Positions 1-9,500 of a stretch of DNA of 23,910 nucleotides are shown here, in pieces. The stretch's first letter is position 1. Each line of letters starts with the position of its first letter. The stretch comes from Spirogloea muscicola (lineage: Eukaryota > Streptophyta > Zygnematophyceae > Spirogloeales > Spirogloeaceae): assembly GCA_009602725.1 (NCBI GenBank), contig WELB01000097.1, positions 9,285-33,194 on the forward strand, in the 5' to 3' direction. A model generated the notes under the pieces. It saw only the letters and a program-made list of their open reading frames with translations. It was not told the DNA's origin and ran no database searches. The position numbers and the translations under genes are program-made.

Positions 1-293
1 GAGCTGATCACATTGGGGGTAATCGGAGTAGTGCTGCAACTTTCTTTGTTCAGCACTGCCCACTGCGTGGCCAGCGATGTGTGTCGATGCTGGACCTTTA
101 TAGGCCTCCGTAACCACAATATCGAAATGGAGTGAACGAGGTCCGCAGGGGCCAGCAAAGAATGGACAATGGGCAATGGGCAAAGGGCCCGAGCACCGAG
201 CGACTCCAGGGGCCAAACGGGTGCCCAGTCTGCCCTGTTTGTTAGGCAGCCGCAGGTCTGCGAAACTGGCCTCCGGGGAGTTCCTTCTTTTTT

Positions 294-312
294 GGGCTGG
301 CTTTTCCAGCCC
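294..312. repeat. Short hairpin, family copy 1
   Basis: Perfect inverted repeat: 7-bp stem GGGCTGG/CCAGCCC with a 5-base loop CTTTT. It is preceded by a T-rich stretch and lies about 130 bases before the TAP46 ATG. It is one of six similar hairpins in the window. Confidence 0.7.
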
Positions 313-339
313 CTATCCTCAATGGGCGAGCCCTTCCGG

Positions 340-357
340 GGCTGGCCTCTCCCAGCC
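340..357. repeat. Short hairpin, family copy 2
   Basis: Perfect 6-bp stem GGCTGG/CCAGCC with a 6-base loop CCTCTC, directly preceded by CTTCCGG. It lies 28 bases after copy 1 and about 85 bases before the TAP46 ATG. Confidence 0.65.
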
Positions 358-441
358 ACCAGTTAATCTGGCCGCGCTTGCTCTCTTCCGGGGAGCGGGT
401 CTCGAAGCCGCTGCTCGGGGCTGGCCCGCCCCCCGGCCCCT

Positions 442-2894
442 ATGGCCTCCGCCGCCGCGCCCGGGGTGCGCGCCCTCGACCTGCCGCTGGCGCACCTCTT
501 CGCGCGACTCCGCACTCCCAGCCTCCCCTCCCGCCTCGGCTCCTCCGCCTCAGGCTCCGCCCGGCCCCCGCGCCGCCGCTCCGCAGGCCCAGGAGGAGCG
601 CCTGCAGTGGGCGCGCGGTGCGCTGGAGGAGTGCGAGCGGCGGTGCGACGCGCTGGCGCTCTTCTCGCCCAACGAGGACGCCGACGACGTGCCGTCCGCG
701 CACCTCCGATACCTGCTGGTGCGCCGCCGGCCCCACCAGCAGCCTGCCCCCGCGCCGGCCCTGCCCTCGGGGCCCTGACTGCCGCCACCCTCCGTGCCCA
801 GGTGCCCTACCTGCTGGCGGACGTCACGCTGCGGCTCCGCGGCGACGGCGCCGCGGCCCGCCTCTCCCTCCTCCGCGCCGCTCGCCTGAGCTTCGAGGTC
901 GACGCGAGGCCTCAGCTCTCACGGTGGTCATGCATGGGAGCGGCCTGCAACGCGTCTGCTGCTGATCCTCTCCCTGTAGCCCCGCTCGGTGCCCAGGCGA
1001 CCACTCCAGCAGCCGAGCGGTCGTCTTATGCGGGCCCCTCTCTTGCAGGCCTTTGTAGCCCGATGCGAGGCCAAGGGCCTGGTCTCCCGGGAGGAGCGCC
1101 AGTCTCTCTCGGCAGAGGCTCCTGTGGAGCCGAGGTCTCGCAGAGATCTCAAGGTGATTGGGCACTGCCGCTGGCCTCCAAGGACCCGCACAGTTGCCGA
1201 GTCATGGTGGCCGTCGAGCACGCTCACAGCAGTTGCTCAATGCTCATGCCCGCTGCTGTTGATCAGTGCTTGCTCCATCATCGCCGACCACTCAACCAAG
1301 TCTCGCCAACTGCAGGTCTCCAGGTTCCGGCGGCAACGGGCCGCTGAGCTGCAGCTGAAAGCGATTGAGGCCCGCCGGCTGGCCCAAGGGAGGCAAGGCG
1401 GGGCTGGAGATGGCGAAGCGGATTGCACTGGCGCCGCCGAGGCGAATGGTGGGGATGAGCAGGACGAGCGCGAGGTGAGCACGTGAGGTACCCTGGTGAC
1501 GCGCTCACGGGGCACTGCAGGCAGCTGTGTCCTCTTCAAGCTTGCAGCATGCTGTCTGGACCCTCTTGGATGGGCCAGATGAGGCAGAGACAAATTTCTG
1601 CCTCATCAGCAGTTTCTGTTGCTCTGGAAAGGGCCATATGGGCCAGGAAGAGTGCTGCAGGCTTGGTGATTTTCTGTGCAAGAGTACACTGTGCAAGATG
1701 ACATTCAGCCGTGGTGCAGTGTATGTAGGCTCATCATCACAGTGCCCTGCTTTGAGCTCATACTGGTATATGCCTGATACATGCTGGCCTCCCCTCTTGT
1801 TCTGGCAATTGCAGGCTTGGTTGCTGCAGCTCCAGCTAGCCATCTTCCAAGTAAGCACTCTCTCTGAATGAAGCCACTCAACCTCTGCAACTGAAGCATC
1901 ACTCGACCTCTGCAATTGAAGCACGACTACTAAACCGCTGCAGCCTAGTGCAGCAATGTGGGCGCCTGCAACGCCTTGGGCACCTTGTTGCAGACGGGGC
2001 TAGCCTGTCATTGTACGGGCAACTTATGCACGCTCAGTGCACCCCTTGCAGGCCGTGAACTCGATGGACGTGCTAAAGCGTGAAGAGGAGATGCTAGTGG
2101 CAGAAGCCACTGACCCCGGGATGGATGGGGTACCCTTCTTATCTCATACAGACGCCTTGAATTGTTGCAATTGCAGGCAGTGCTCAATACTGCCTTAGCT
2201 AGCTCCACAATGTGTCCTTGATGTCATGCAAGAGATCTCATCTGTCGTACTCAGAGGAGTGTAGTGTTACTCTGCTGTGAGTAGAGTTTATGATTGAGTA
2301 TGCGCTGTAGGGTAACAGCCACCATCACGTGGTGATCTGAAATTGCTGCAGGTCTCAAGGGAGGCGCTGGATGATCGCATAATTGCTGCACAAGCCAGGC
2401 ACAAGGAGATGGTGGCACGAGCGAACACAACATCCTCTTCTGTGTCCTCGGCGGCCGAGCCCATCGCCTGTGCCACTCATGCACGTGACGTGATTGAAGG
2501 TCGAGCTGCTGTTGCCCAAGTTCACCAGCACCAAGGTGTTCGTTTGCCGCTGACAACAGCATTTGGCCCTGTGAGTGCGATGATAGGAGGCGCTCGGCCT
2601 TCGACGATGCAGGAACAGGTGGCTGCTCGAGTGTTTCAGCCGAGCCACAGCCTTCCCAGCGTGAGCATAGAGCAGGCTGCAGACTATGAGTTGCAGATGA
2701 TGCAAGCTGTGAATGAGCAGGCCAGCCGCCTGCGGCCACAAGTCATCTCATCTGCCGCTAGTCAGGGCCCAGAGGCAAGCAGCAGCGATGATGAGGATGA
2801 CGATGAGAGCATCTTCCGAAATAGACGATGGGATGACTGGAAAGATGAGCACCCTCGTGGAGCAGGCAATAGCAAGCTGACACCTTGTGGCTGA
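442..2894 (+). CDS. TAP46: TAP46/TAP42 family regulator of PP2A-type phosphatases (IGBP1 homolog)
   Basis: Cytosolic protein that in the known family binds free catalytic subunits of PP2A, PP4 and PP6 and acts downstream of TOR. Exons read: 442 to about 545 (3' end unresolved), 587-718, 802-897, 1049-1153, 1316-1474, 1815-1850, 2052-2129, 2352-2894; every intron after the first is GT-AG and phase 0. Family landmarks in order: LPLAHLFARLR near the N-terminus, LALFSPNED and LRYLLVPYLL in the helical N-domain, RFRRQRAAE, the VLKREEEML motif, VSREALDDR, the block IACATHARDV, RVFQPSHSLP, an acidic SSSDDEDDDES stretch and the diagnostic tail WDDWKDEHPRGAGNSKLTPCG, split here as WDDWKDEHPRG + AGNSKLTPCG. 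About 380 residues follow exon 1, close to the family length. The exon 1 to exon 2 step changes frame with no usable GT donor after the conserved N-terminal motif, so either a non-canonical intron or a one-base assembly error lies between 495 and 586. The gene converges on HUS1, 181 bases between stops. Confidence 0.93.
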
Positions 2895-3075
2895 GTCTGA
2901 GATCTTTGGGCTCAGCAAGTACAAGCAAATTTGACACCCTCTATCCCTCGCAATGGGTCCATCAGATCAGGTTGTCATAAGTTCATTCGACAAGCTGTAC
3001 AGGTCAAGTGACTGAGAAGCAGAACAGGCTCCAAAAAGGAACACTTCAAGGTCTTAGTCATGTTTGTTGTGAACC
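2895..3075. other. Convergent intergenic spacer TAP46/HUS1
   Basis: Only 181 bases separate the TAP46 stop from the HUS1 stop on the other strand, so the two 3' UTRs must be very short or overlap. No algal-type TGTAA poly(A) signal was found on either strand inside the spacer, which favours overlapping 3' ends. Confidence 0.6.
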
Positions 3076-5538
3076 TCAGTCCACATCAAGAGTCGGCAGC
3101 CGATAATGTAGGCTGATGGATGGGTCGAGCTGGCCGGTGCCTGGTTGCATGTACTGAAACATAAGGTCAAGGCTTGCCTCGCTGTCTGCCACTCCTGCCA
3201 GCACAGGGCTGCGCGAGCATTAGTGTTGTGTGATGCAGACCTGCACATCGGAGCCATCTGCCGCAGAGATAGTTCGATTTTCTCCTGCATTCTAGCCTTG
3301 GGTGCATCATGAGGCTCGGAGGGGGGGCCAGATCCACACTGATGATAGTTGCGGTGCAAAAGCTTCCCCTTGAGCTTCCCCTAAACCTGCAGTGGAGGAA
3401 GTGGTCGCGAGATCAGCAGTAACAGCCAGTGCACTCACCACAGTATGAGACATCTGGCTTGCTAAGCTGGCACTGCAGGCTCCTCAGAAAGTGCTTCATG
3501 CTAACTTTCTGCAATGTCAAGCACAACCCGTGATGTACTTGTCAGACAGCAGAAGCTCGCCAGGCAGCCAACAGCCTGAGGGCCTCGCTGCACAAGCAGT
3601 GAACACTTTCGACATGGCCACGGTTGTAGCATTTAACCACCATGCTCGCAAGCCTATCCACCCCCAATGCCGTGCTTCAAGAACGTTGTCACTTGAATGC
3701 AGTAAGGAATGAAGGGCTCACTACAGCAGATGCCGCCCCTGCATCCAAGGCCCTCTGCATTCGTAGCGAGGGTGTGACGTTAACATCACATGGCACAACG
3801 GTGGCAGCATCTGCGCTCACCAACTCCAGACACCAGTCGCTGTTAGCACGCCTTCTTTGCAGGCCAACAACCACGCACAGCACATGCTTTAGGGGTGACA
3901 AGTCTGCACAGCGCTTTGGGTCTCAGAAGCGATGGCAGTAGGTGGAAGTAGTACGAGAAGGTGGTTGACCTGTCGATGCTGGAATGACCATCAGGCGACA
4001 GAATTGAGCACCAATGGACACGAACGGTGTTTGCACGCGCAGGTACAGGTCGCCGGTGCGAGCAATGGTCACGTTCAGCACCTCGCCCACATTCTTGAGG
4101 CGGTCCACAAGAGTACCGAGATGTGCCAGCTCCGGCAGCCTCACCATGGCCTGAACAGTATTGTGCACTTGCAACACGATGATAAGCAGCACATAGATTG
4201 GCGAGCCCAGTCACTTTGCTGACCTGGCCACCGCGTACACTCACTGTTCACTGAGTTGGTGCAGCCAACGGAGGTTCTGCACCAATGGAGGTTGTTGAGT
4301 ATGGCCCCGTTCGGCTTGCAGCAACACAATGGGGGATGAGAGCTAGCAGCCGGACTACAGGCCTTACTTCCGGACTACAGGTCTTACTTTGGGAAGGTGG
4401 TGCTCAATGTGATTGAAGGCAGTGTGCAGGGTCTGCACGTCTGCCCGAGCCAGTGGTTGGGAAATCGGGACATCTTGCACAACTGCTGCTCGGTGCCCCT
4501 GCCATGGTCCCACACAGTGACTGAACTGAAAAACGTGGAAGGGGATGGGCATTCTGCCTGCAAACAGTCCTGAGCTCACCGCCTCACGCTGTGCTGACTT
4601 TCAAAGGCAGACGCATGACGAAGATGGGGCACTGATCCTAGCAAAGGCTCCTCTTCAGCCCCACAAGTCACTCGACCCCGGCCCATTTGGTAAATGCAGA
4701 CCATGTCTTGAGACTAGTATAAAGCCGTGGCCCTTTATGCGTGCTGCATTTGCATTCCAACATGTCCCGTCTGCGGCTGCACTGTCAGCTGTCGATGTTG
4801 GGGCAAGGCCGACCAGAGCTCTCTGCTCACCTTGCTCTCGAAGCTGAGGAAGGGCATCGGGCGGTCCGCTGCGGTGGATCGCTTCTTCACCAGCTTCACC
4901 TGGCCGACCGCAGCTTGACCATGGCAGAGAGAGCAGAGGCTCGAGTTCAGGGAGCTGGCTGGCGGTCTTGCTCTCAGACGCATGGCGGCGTGTCGAGCGG
5001 AGAGCGAGGCGGCCAGGCGATCGGCACCTGCAGGTCGGTGCCGTGCATGCTCTGGCCGCTGCGCAGGGCGCGCGCGAGGAGGGCGAGGTCGACGGAGAAC
5101 GCGATGCGGTCCTGGAACTGGCTCGAGATGGCGTACGCCTCGAACAGCACCTCCTGTGACAGCAGGGGATGTGTGAGGCCGCGGCGGTGGGCGGCCGTGA
5201 CGAGAGGGAGGTGGGGAATGGTGCCAGAGGGGGCGCTGGCCTTGCGGAAGCGCGCAATGGCCTGCACGCCGTCGGCGGCGAGGACATTGTGCAGCAGCAC
5301 CAGCTCGTCGCGGTCCAGGTAGACGTGGCACGCCCGCCCCAGGCGCTCCAGCGCCGCCACGAAGCCTGCGTGGAGGCGGGCGGCTGCGGGGGTGAGGCGC
5401 CGGGCGGGGGGGCTCGGGCAGCTGCGCGCGACGAGCGGCCATGGGGGTGGAGCCGCGGAGTACAGCGGGGCGCAGAGGCGGGCGAGGCGCACGGCGCTCC
5501 AGGAGCGAGACGCCGTGCTCCGTGAGCACGGCCCGGAA
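3076..5538 (-). CDS. HUS1: HUS1, subunit of the 9-1-1 DNA-damage checkpoint clamp
   Basis: HUS1 forms a PCNA-like ring with RAD9 and RAD1, is loaded at stalled or damaged DNA and supports ATR signalling in the nucleus. Exons in coding order: 5538-5493, 5365-5241, 5153-5028, 4899-4831, 4498-4388, 4150-3970, 3810-3722, 3508-3439, 3194-3076; phases agree throughout, giving about 311 residues, near the plant HUS1 length. Landmarks: FRAVLTEHGVSLLERR, CHVYLDRDEL, LLHNVLAADGVQAIARFRK, YAISSQFQDRIAFSVD, VKLVKK, PMPFLSFESK, VVQDVPISQPL, LVDRLKNVGEVLNVTI, GDLYLRVQT, VSMKHFLRSLQCQL and FQYMQPGTG near the end. The 5240-5154 intron has a GC donor. The initiator exon is not resolved: a GTG at 5565 opens the frame but is an unlikely start, and an 11-nt candidate at 5755-5745 (ATG, then a GT donor) could splice in frame to 5548. 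A tandem duplication doubles the donor of the 4498-4388 exon. Confidence 0.93.
4348..4390 (-). repeat. 20-bp tandem duplication that doubles a HUS1 5' splice site
   Basis: On the + strand the block CGGACTACAGG(C/T)CTTACTT occurs twice with a 20-base step. Read on the HUS1 strand, it gives two GTAAG donors, one at 4387 (the in-frame exon end AAA|GTAAGA) and one at 4367 (AAG|GTAAGG context shifted by 20). Use of the second would add 20 nt and break the frame. Confidence 0.75.
5154..5240 (-). other. GC-AG intron in HUS1, 87 nt, in frame and stop-free
   Basis: Alignment in mind to plant HUS1 joins FRK directly to EVLFEAY, which requires removing 5240-5154. The donor is AAG|GCCAGC, the acceptor CACAG|GAG. 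The segment is 29 codons long without a stop, so retention would give a longer HUS1 instead of a truncated one. The GC donor call rests on family continuity; full retention is the alternative. Confidence 0.7.
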
Positions 5539-5613
5539 CTGCTCTTGTCTTAGCTGGCCTTTCACAGTCCTCGACCCTTCGGAAGAGTTGCTTGTTCTGC
5601 CTTAGCCCACTTC

Positions 5614-5634
5614 GGGCTTCGCCTTGTGAAGCCC
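5614..5634. repeat. Short hairpin, family copy 3
   Basis: Perfect 7-bp stem GGGCTTC/GAAGCCC with loop GCCTTGT. The stem sequence differs from copies 1 and 2, but pairing is kept. It is preceded by CCACTTC and lies about 75 bases upstream of the first recognised HUS1 exon. Confidence 0.7.
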
Positions 5635-5822
5635 CATGCTTAGCACTAATGTTCCCTGAATAGTGTGTCAGCTCAGACTGGTCCCCATGTCATTTCATGC
5701 GCACAGCACCTTCGCCTCCCCTCTCCTTCTAGTATACTTCCTACCTTTCCAGCATCTGCGTGCAGGCCGTGCCTTGGCTGCCACGTCAAGCTATAGGTGA
5801 GGCGACTCCTTCCTTCCTTTCG

Positions 5823-5844
5823 TGGGCTGGCCTTGCACAGCCCA
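5823..5844. repeat. Short hairpin, family copy 4
   Basis: Perfect 7-bp stem TGGGCTG/CAGCCCA with an 8-base loop GCCTTGCA, about 285 bases upstream of the first recognised HUS1 exon. Like copies 3 and 6 it is associated with a CCCACTT string. Confidence 0.7.
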
Positions 5845-6101
5845 CTTTCAGGAAGAAAATTGTCCTCGCCCCCTTTGAACTGCTCCGCCTCCGGTTGAGC
5901 TGCTTCTCTATCCCTCTATTACTAGTGCACCTAGCATAGCTGCGTGTAATACCGGCCACGTCAGATTGAGACAAAACCCTCCCGGCCCCTTCGTACCTTG
6001 TCCAATCATTTCTGGCTGACCTTCCAGAGGTATTGCCTCCTACGAAGCTTCTCCTCCCCTGTGCTTGCCCATGGACTTGGCCGTGATGGCCCTCCACCAA
6101 T

Positions 6102-6106
6102 TTACA
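6102..6106 (-). terminator. Candidate poly(A) signal for ZEP
   Basis: TGTAA on the minus strand, the poly(A) signal typical of green algae, about 475 bases after the ZEP stop. A five-base match is weak; no other TGTAA was noticed between the ZEP stop and here. Confidence 0.3.
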
Positions 6107-6347
6107 CACGCTCGTTCTTCCCTGCCTGCCTGCCTGCCCAGCCCAGCCCAGCTGGTCGTAGCTACAACCACAACCCCTGCCTGCACAAGTCCTTGACCTG
6201 CCACACAAACGTACGCCTGTCGCAGCATTCGGCCCACAGGAGCCGCTGCCCCGCAAAATCAACTGCACAATGAAGTCAAGAGCCACAATCCAGTAGCACA
6301 GAAAGCACCGCCACCAGACAGTGGCCCGCGCGGGCAAGCCATGTTGC

Positions 6348-6509
6348 GCAGGAGGCAAATCATAACCCACCTTTGCACTGTCAACAATGCCACTGGGCAC
6401 CCAAACAATGAGTTCTGAAGTCAGTCAATTGCAGGAGGCGCATCATACCCACCTTTGCACTGTCAACAATGCCACTGGGCACCCAAACAATGAGGTCTGA
6501 AGTCAGTCA
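6348..6509. repeat. Tandem duplication, two copies of about 82 bp
   Basis: Copy 1 runs 6348-6430, copy 2 from 6431 to about 6509; they differ by a few substitutions and one base of length. On the minus strand each copy contains an acceptor-like CTTCAG, then 44 bases, then a donor-like AAAG|GTGGGT, so each looks like a small exon with its own splice sites. It lies 70 bases past the ZEP stop, probably in the ZEP 3' UTR or upstream of HUS1. No known protein segment is recognised in it. Confidence 0.8.
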
Positions 6510-6578
6510 GCTTCACTGCTCAGTCACCAACTATACACAGGTACGAGGCCAAATGCTGGCCCCTTGTAGTACGGCCTC

Positions 6579-9500
6579 TCATGTGGCCGCGCCCACTAGC
6601 TGCTCTGGCGTCGAGCTCGAGCGCTCGACCGGCCCAAGCTTCCGGAGCTTCACGCGGAATCGCCCCTGTCAAGCAAAACAAACCTGCCTTACTAATGCGC
6701 TTTAACCCAGCAAGCGGCACGTGAACAAAGGCCAGGAGGAAGAGCACTCAGACATGGCCAACTGAGCCCCAGGTCAGTCACCTGCTCATGAGGACCGAGC
6801 TCCACTGTATCCCCAGGGTGAATGCGGACGGCAACACCAGGAGCAGCTTCTACCCTGGCTCCAGAAACCCTGGATAGTGCATCACAGTCAAAGCAGCTTT
6901 GAGGAAGGGGCTACATTGGGAGGCGCACTAACCAAGAGAGCTGATCATCAAGTAACCTTATGAATAATTGAAGGTTCTCGAGTTGCTCATTTCTTGATTT
7001 CGTCATATGACTTTCGCTCCGCAACTCAAAGACAAGCTGGGTCAGTTGCTTCAGTCACATCATGCGCATGCTTAGTATGGCCAGAACGGCAACTTTCCAA
7101 CCCTTTGGTGACCTGGTGTCAAGACATCACCAAGCAGCTGGACTAATGACCAGAGTGGAGGTCTGCAACTGACCTTGTGATCCAAGTGCCGGTGGAGCTC
7201 TGAAGGTCGGTGAGGTAGAAAGCGCCCTGCCGGTACTCAATCTTTGCATGTTTTGCGCACACCTGCACCATTTGCCACGAGATGTTCTCATGCCAGTCCA
7301 CACGACATGCACATGGTTTTAGGGGTTAGGGTTTGACATTTAGGGGTTTAGGGGTAAGGGTTTAGGGTTCAACGGGCCCCTGAGAGCTGCTGGCCAGATC
7401 CAATGCAACAAATTGTCCATCCAAAAGAAAACCTCACTGCAGTACCTCGGGAGCACCGACAACCAATGCCACTCCCTCATGTGCCGAGCAGGCTGAGGAC
7501 CTGCACAGGCCAGGGTGCATAGTATCATAAGCAACCAGTACCCAATTTTCCTGGTGGCCAGACATACTAGCAAATGATACGTATGGAGGTTGCCACCTAA
7601 CCTTTTAAATCATGTCCCCTGGAGCGCTGTCAGCAAGGTTCTCGTACTGGTCCAGTATCAAGCAGATCTGATAAGCAGAGTGCGAGCTTGGGCTGCAAGG
7701 GCCTCACCCCACAATGGTGGCACGGCCCTCTGTCTGACAAAGGGCCAGCAGCTCGTTGCCTTCTGTGGTCACATTCCCCTCCACCATCCGTTCTGCTGCT
7801 GGCAATAAGTACCACCTGTTGCAGGGAAGGCTGATAGTGAGGCAGGGGCTGCAAGCGGCCAACATTGCACCTGCAGCAGAAGCCTAATAGGCAGTAGCAA
7901 GTGATTCCAAATATACTGCTGGTACATTGGTAGAGGTCGCTGGCAATGTATATGCTTTCAGCTGCTAAGAGATACCCGCGGAGGCAAGCTACCGGACTTA
8001 CTCTGCCTGAGTTGCTCGTTCCAGTGCATCGCTGTCCACAAGCCACCACCTCAGGTTGTCGCTTGCCTGCAAATCACGTGAAAATGTCAAGGCCAGCCCT
8101 GCTACACATAACTGTCAAAGTAAGCAGGCGGAGCCAGCAAGCATGCCCCACTGACTACCCTCGATCCCAAATCCCAACCCAGTTGAAAGGCACGCATGTC
8201 ACCTTGTCCTCGAGGCGGCAGTATGGTGCCCTCCCTTCAAGTGCAGAGCTGAGTAGAAAGTGATGCTCGTCAGAATCTTGATTAGGGGGATGCATAAGTA
8301 TATCATTGACATGAAAATTGAACCTTGAAGCGCCAATTACTAAAAAGCATTGTAGACATTGTCATGTAAAAGTGTACTTCCACTTCACAAGCATCCGCCA
8401 TGCTGCGGCGCCAGTAGGAAGCCATTGAGTGCACTTACGCATTGCCCCCCAGCACCCATTTGAGCATAAAGGGCATGACTGGGGTCATGAAGAAGCGCCC
8501 TCCGACCTTGCCAGGGTGAGGTATCCTCAGCTTTGTCAACCACTGCAACCAGTGCAGAACAGGCCAGCTGATCCGTAAGGCTCAGACTGCCAAGCCAGGC
8601 ATTGCTGCCACGGCTCTAGTAGCAACACCGGCATTCGACTTTGCTGCGATGCTCACAGAGAGAGGCCCCAAGCCCTCGCCGAGATACGCCTTGTAAGTCG
8701 ACGCCATGATGGCGGCCATCCGCGCCATCCCATGGATGGCGCCAGTTCTCAAACGCCTTTGCCCCTCATACCTGCAGGAGGGCTGCTTCCATCACATTCG
8801 CCTCTCCGCTAGTGATGAAGGACAATCAGAACAGCAGCCGACGAGGCTTTGCAGCCTTACCTGCGGAGGATGGAGGGCAGATCCAACTCGGAAACTGAGC
8901 CAACCTGCTGCAAAGCCTTGTCAAGGTCCAGCGCCAGCTGATAGCCATCCTGTGCACAAATCCAGCAGTTTCAAGTTGAGCAAGGATATACTTGTGCAAT
9001 TGATCACCCAGAGGTACTGCCATGCACACATGGCAACAGCGTACAAGTTGCGCTTGCCTGCAGGGGAGCAACCCACAAGCAAGATGCAAGCTTGCTTCTG
9101 CAGCCAGCAGGACGGGCAAGCTTACTAGCCAGACTTGGACCTAACCACGAGATTGCACGCTGGCGACTGAGAAAATGCTGAACTCCACATCTTGCATGGA
9201 GGTAGCAACGAGTTGAGAGGTGTGTGTCCAGTGGCGCAATAAATAGCTGAGCGCCCACCTCTATGGCCATACAGCCACCCTGGCCCATGTTTGGCTGCAT
9301 GGCGTGGGCAGAATCGCCCAGCAGTGTCACGCGGCCCTTGCTCCAAGTGAAGATGGGCACCCGGTCGTAAATGTCCCGCCGGAGGATTGCATCCTCGGGT
9401 GTGGCAAGCAGAAGGTCAACTACTCCGTCGCACCAGTGCCCAAACAGCTTGAGCAACCTCTCCTTGCGCCCTGCACCAGGGAATCCCCACCAAACCAAAT

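Larger units (their letters stand above)
1..441 (+). promoter_or_regulatory. 5' flank of the TAP46 gene
   Basis: No protein is recognisable here. GC content climbs steeply towards the ATG at 442. A TATA-like TTTATAG lies at 97-103, about 340 bases before that ATG, so it could only serve a long leader. A small direct repeat (caatggg units) sits at 166-185. Two hairpins of the family described separately lie at 294-312 and 340-357. Long open frames through here are a by-product of GC richness. Function as promoter and leader is inferred from position only. Confidence 0.45.
5539..6578 (-). other. Spacer between ZEP 3' end and HUS1 5' end
   Basis: About 1 kb between two genes on the same strand. 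It should hold the ZEP 3' UTR, the HUS1 promoter and the HUS1 first exon. Seen inside: two family hairpins (5614-5634, 5823-5844), a (CCTG)n then CAGCC simple repeat at 6121-6155, a TTACA (TGTAA on the minus strand) at 6102-6106, and the tandem duplication at 6348-6509. A 204-codon minus-strand open frame at 6400-5786 matches nothing I recognise. Confidence 0.55.

Noticed and set aside
176-1486. Several long overlapping open frames on both strands
   Set aside because: They arise from high GC. Only the segments matching TAP46 keep family homology and splice phase.
5563-5565. GTG as start codon of HUS1
   Set aside because: GTG is not a normal nuclear start, and the residues it adds do not match the usual HUS1 N-terminus; a spliced first exon is more likely.
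5786-6400. 204-codon minus-strand open frame
   Set aside because: No recognisable domain; Cys/Gly/Arg-rich composition, no good start context, and it overlaps the probable ZEP 3' UTR and simple repeats.
7571-7620. Possible ZEP exon reading SAPGDMI before the FHA domain
   Set aside because: The frame meets TAA with no donor before it. The 55-nt exon 7500-7446 fits the phase and the homology.
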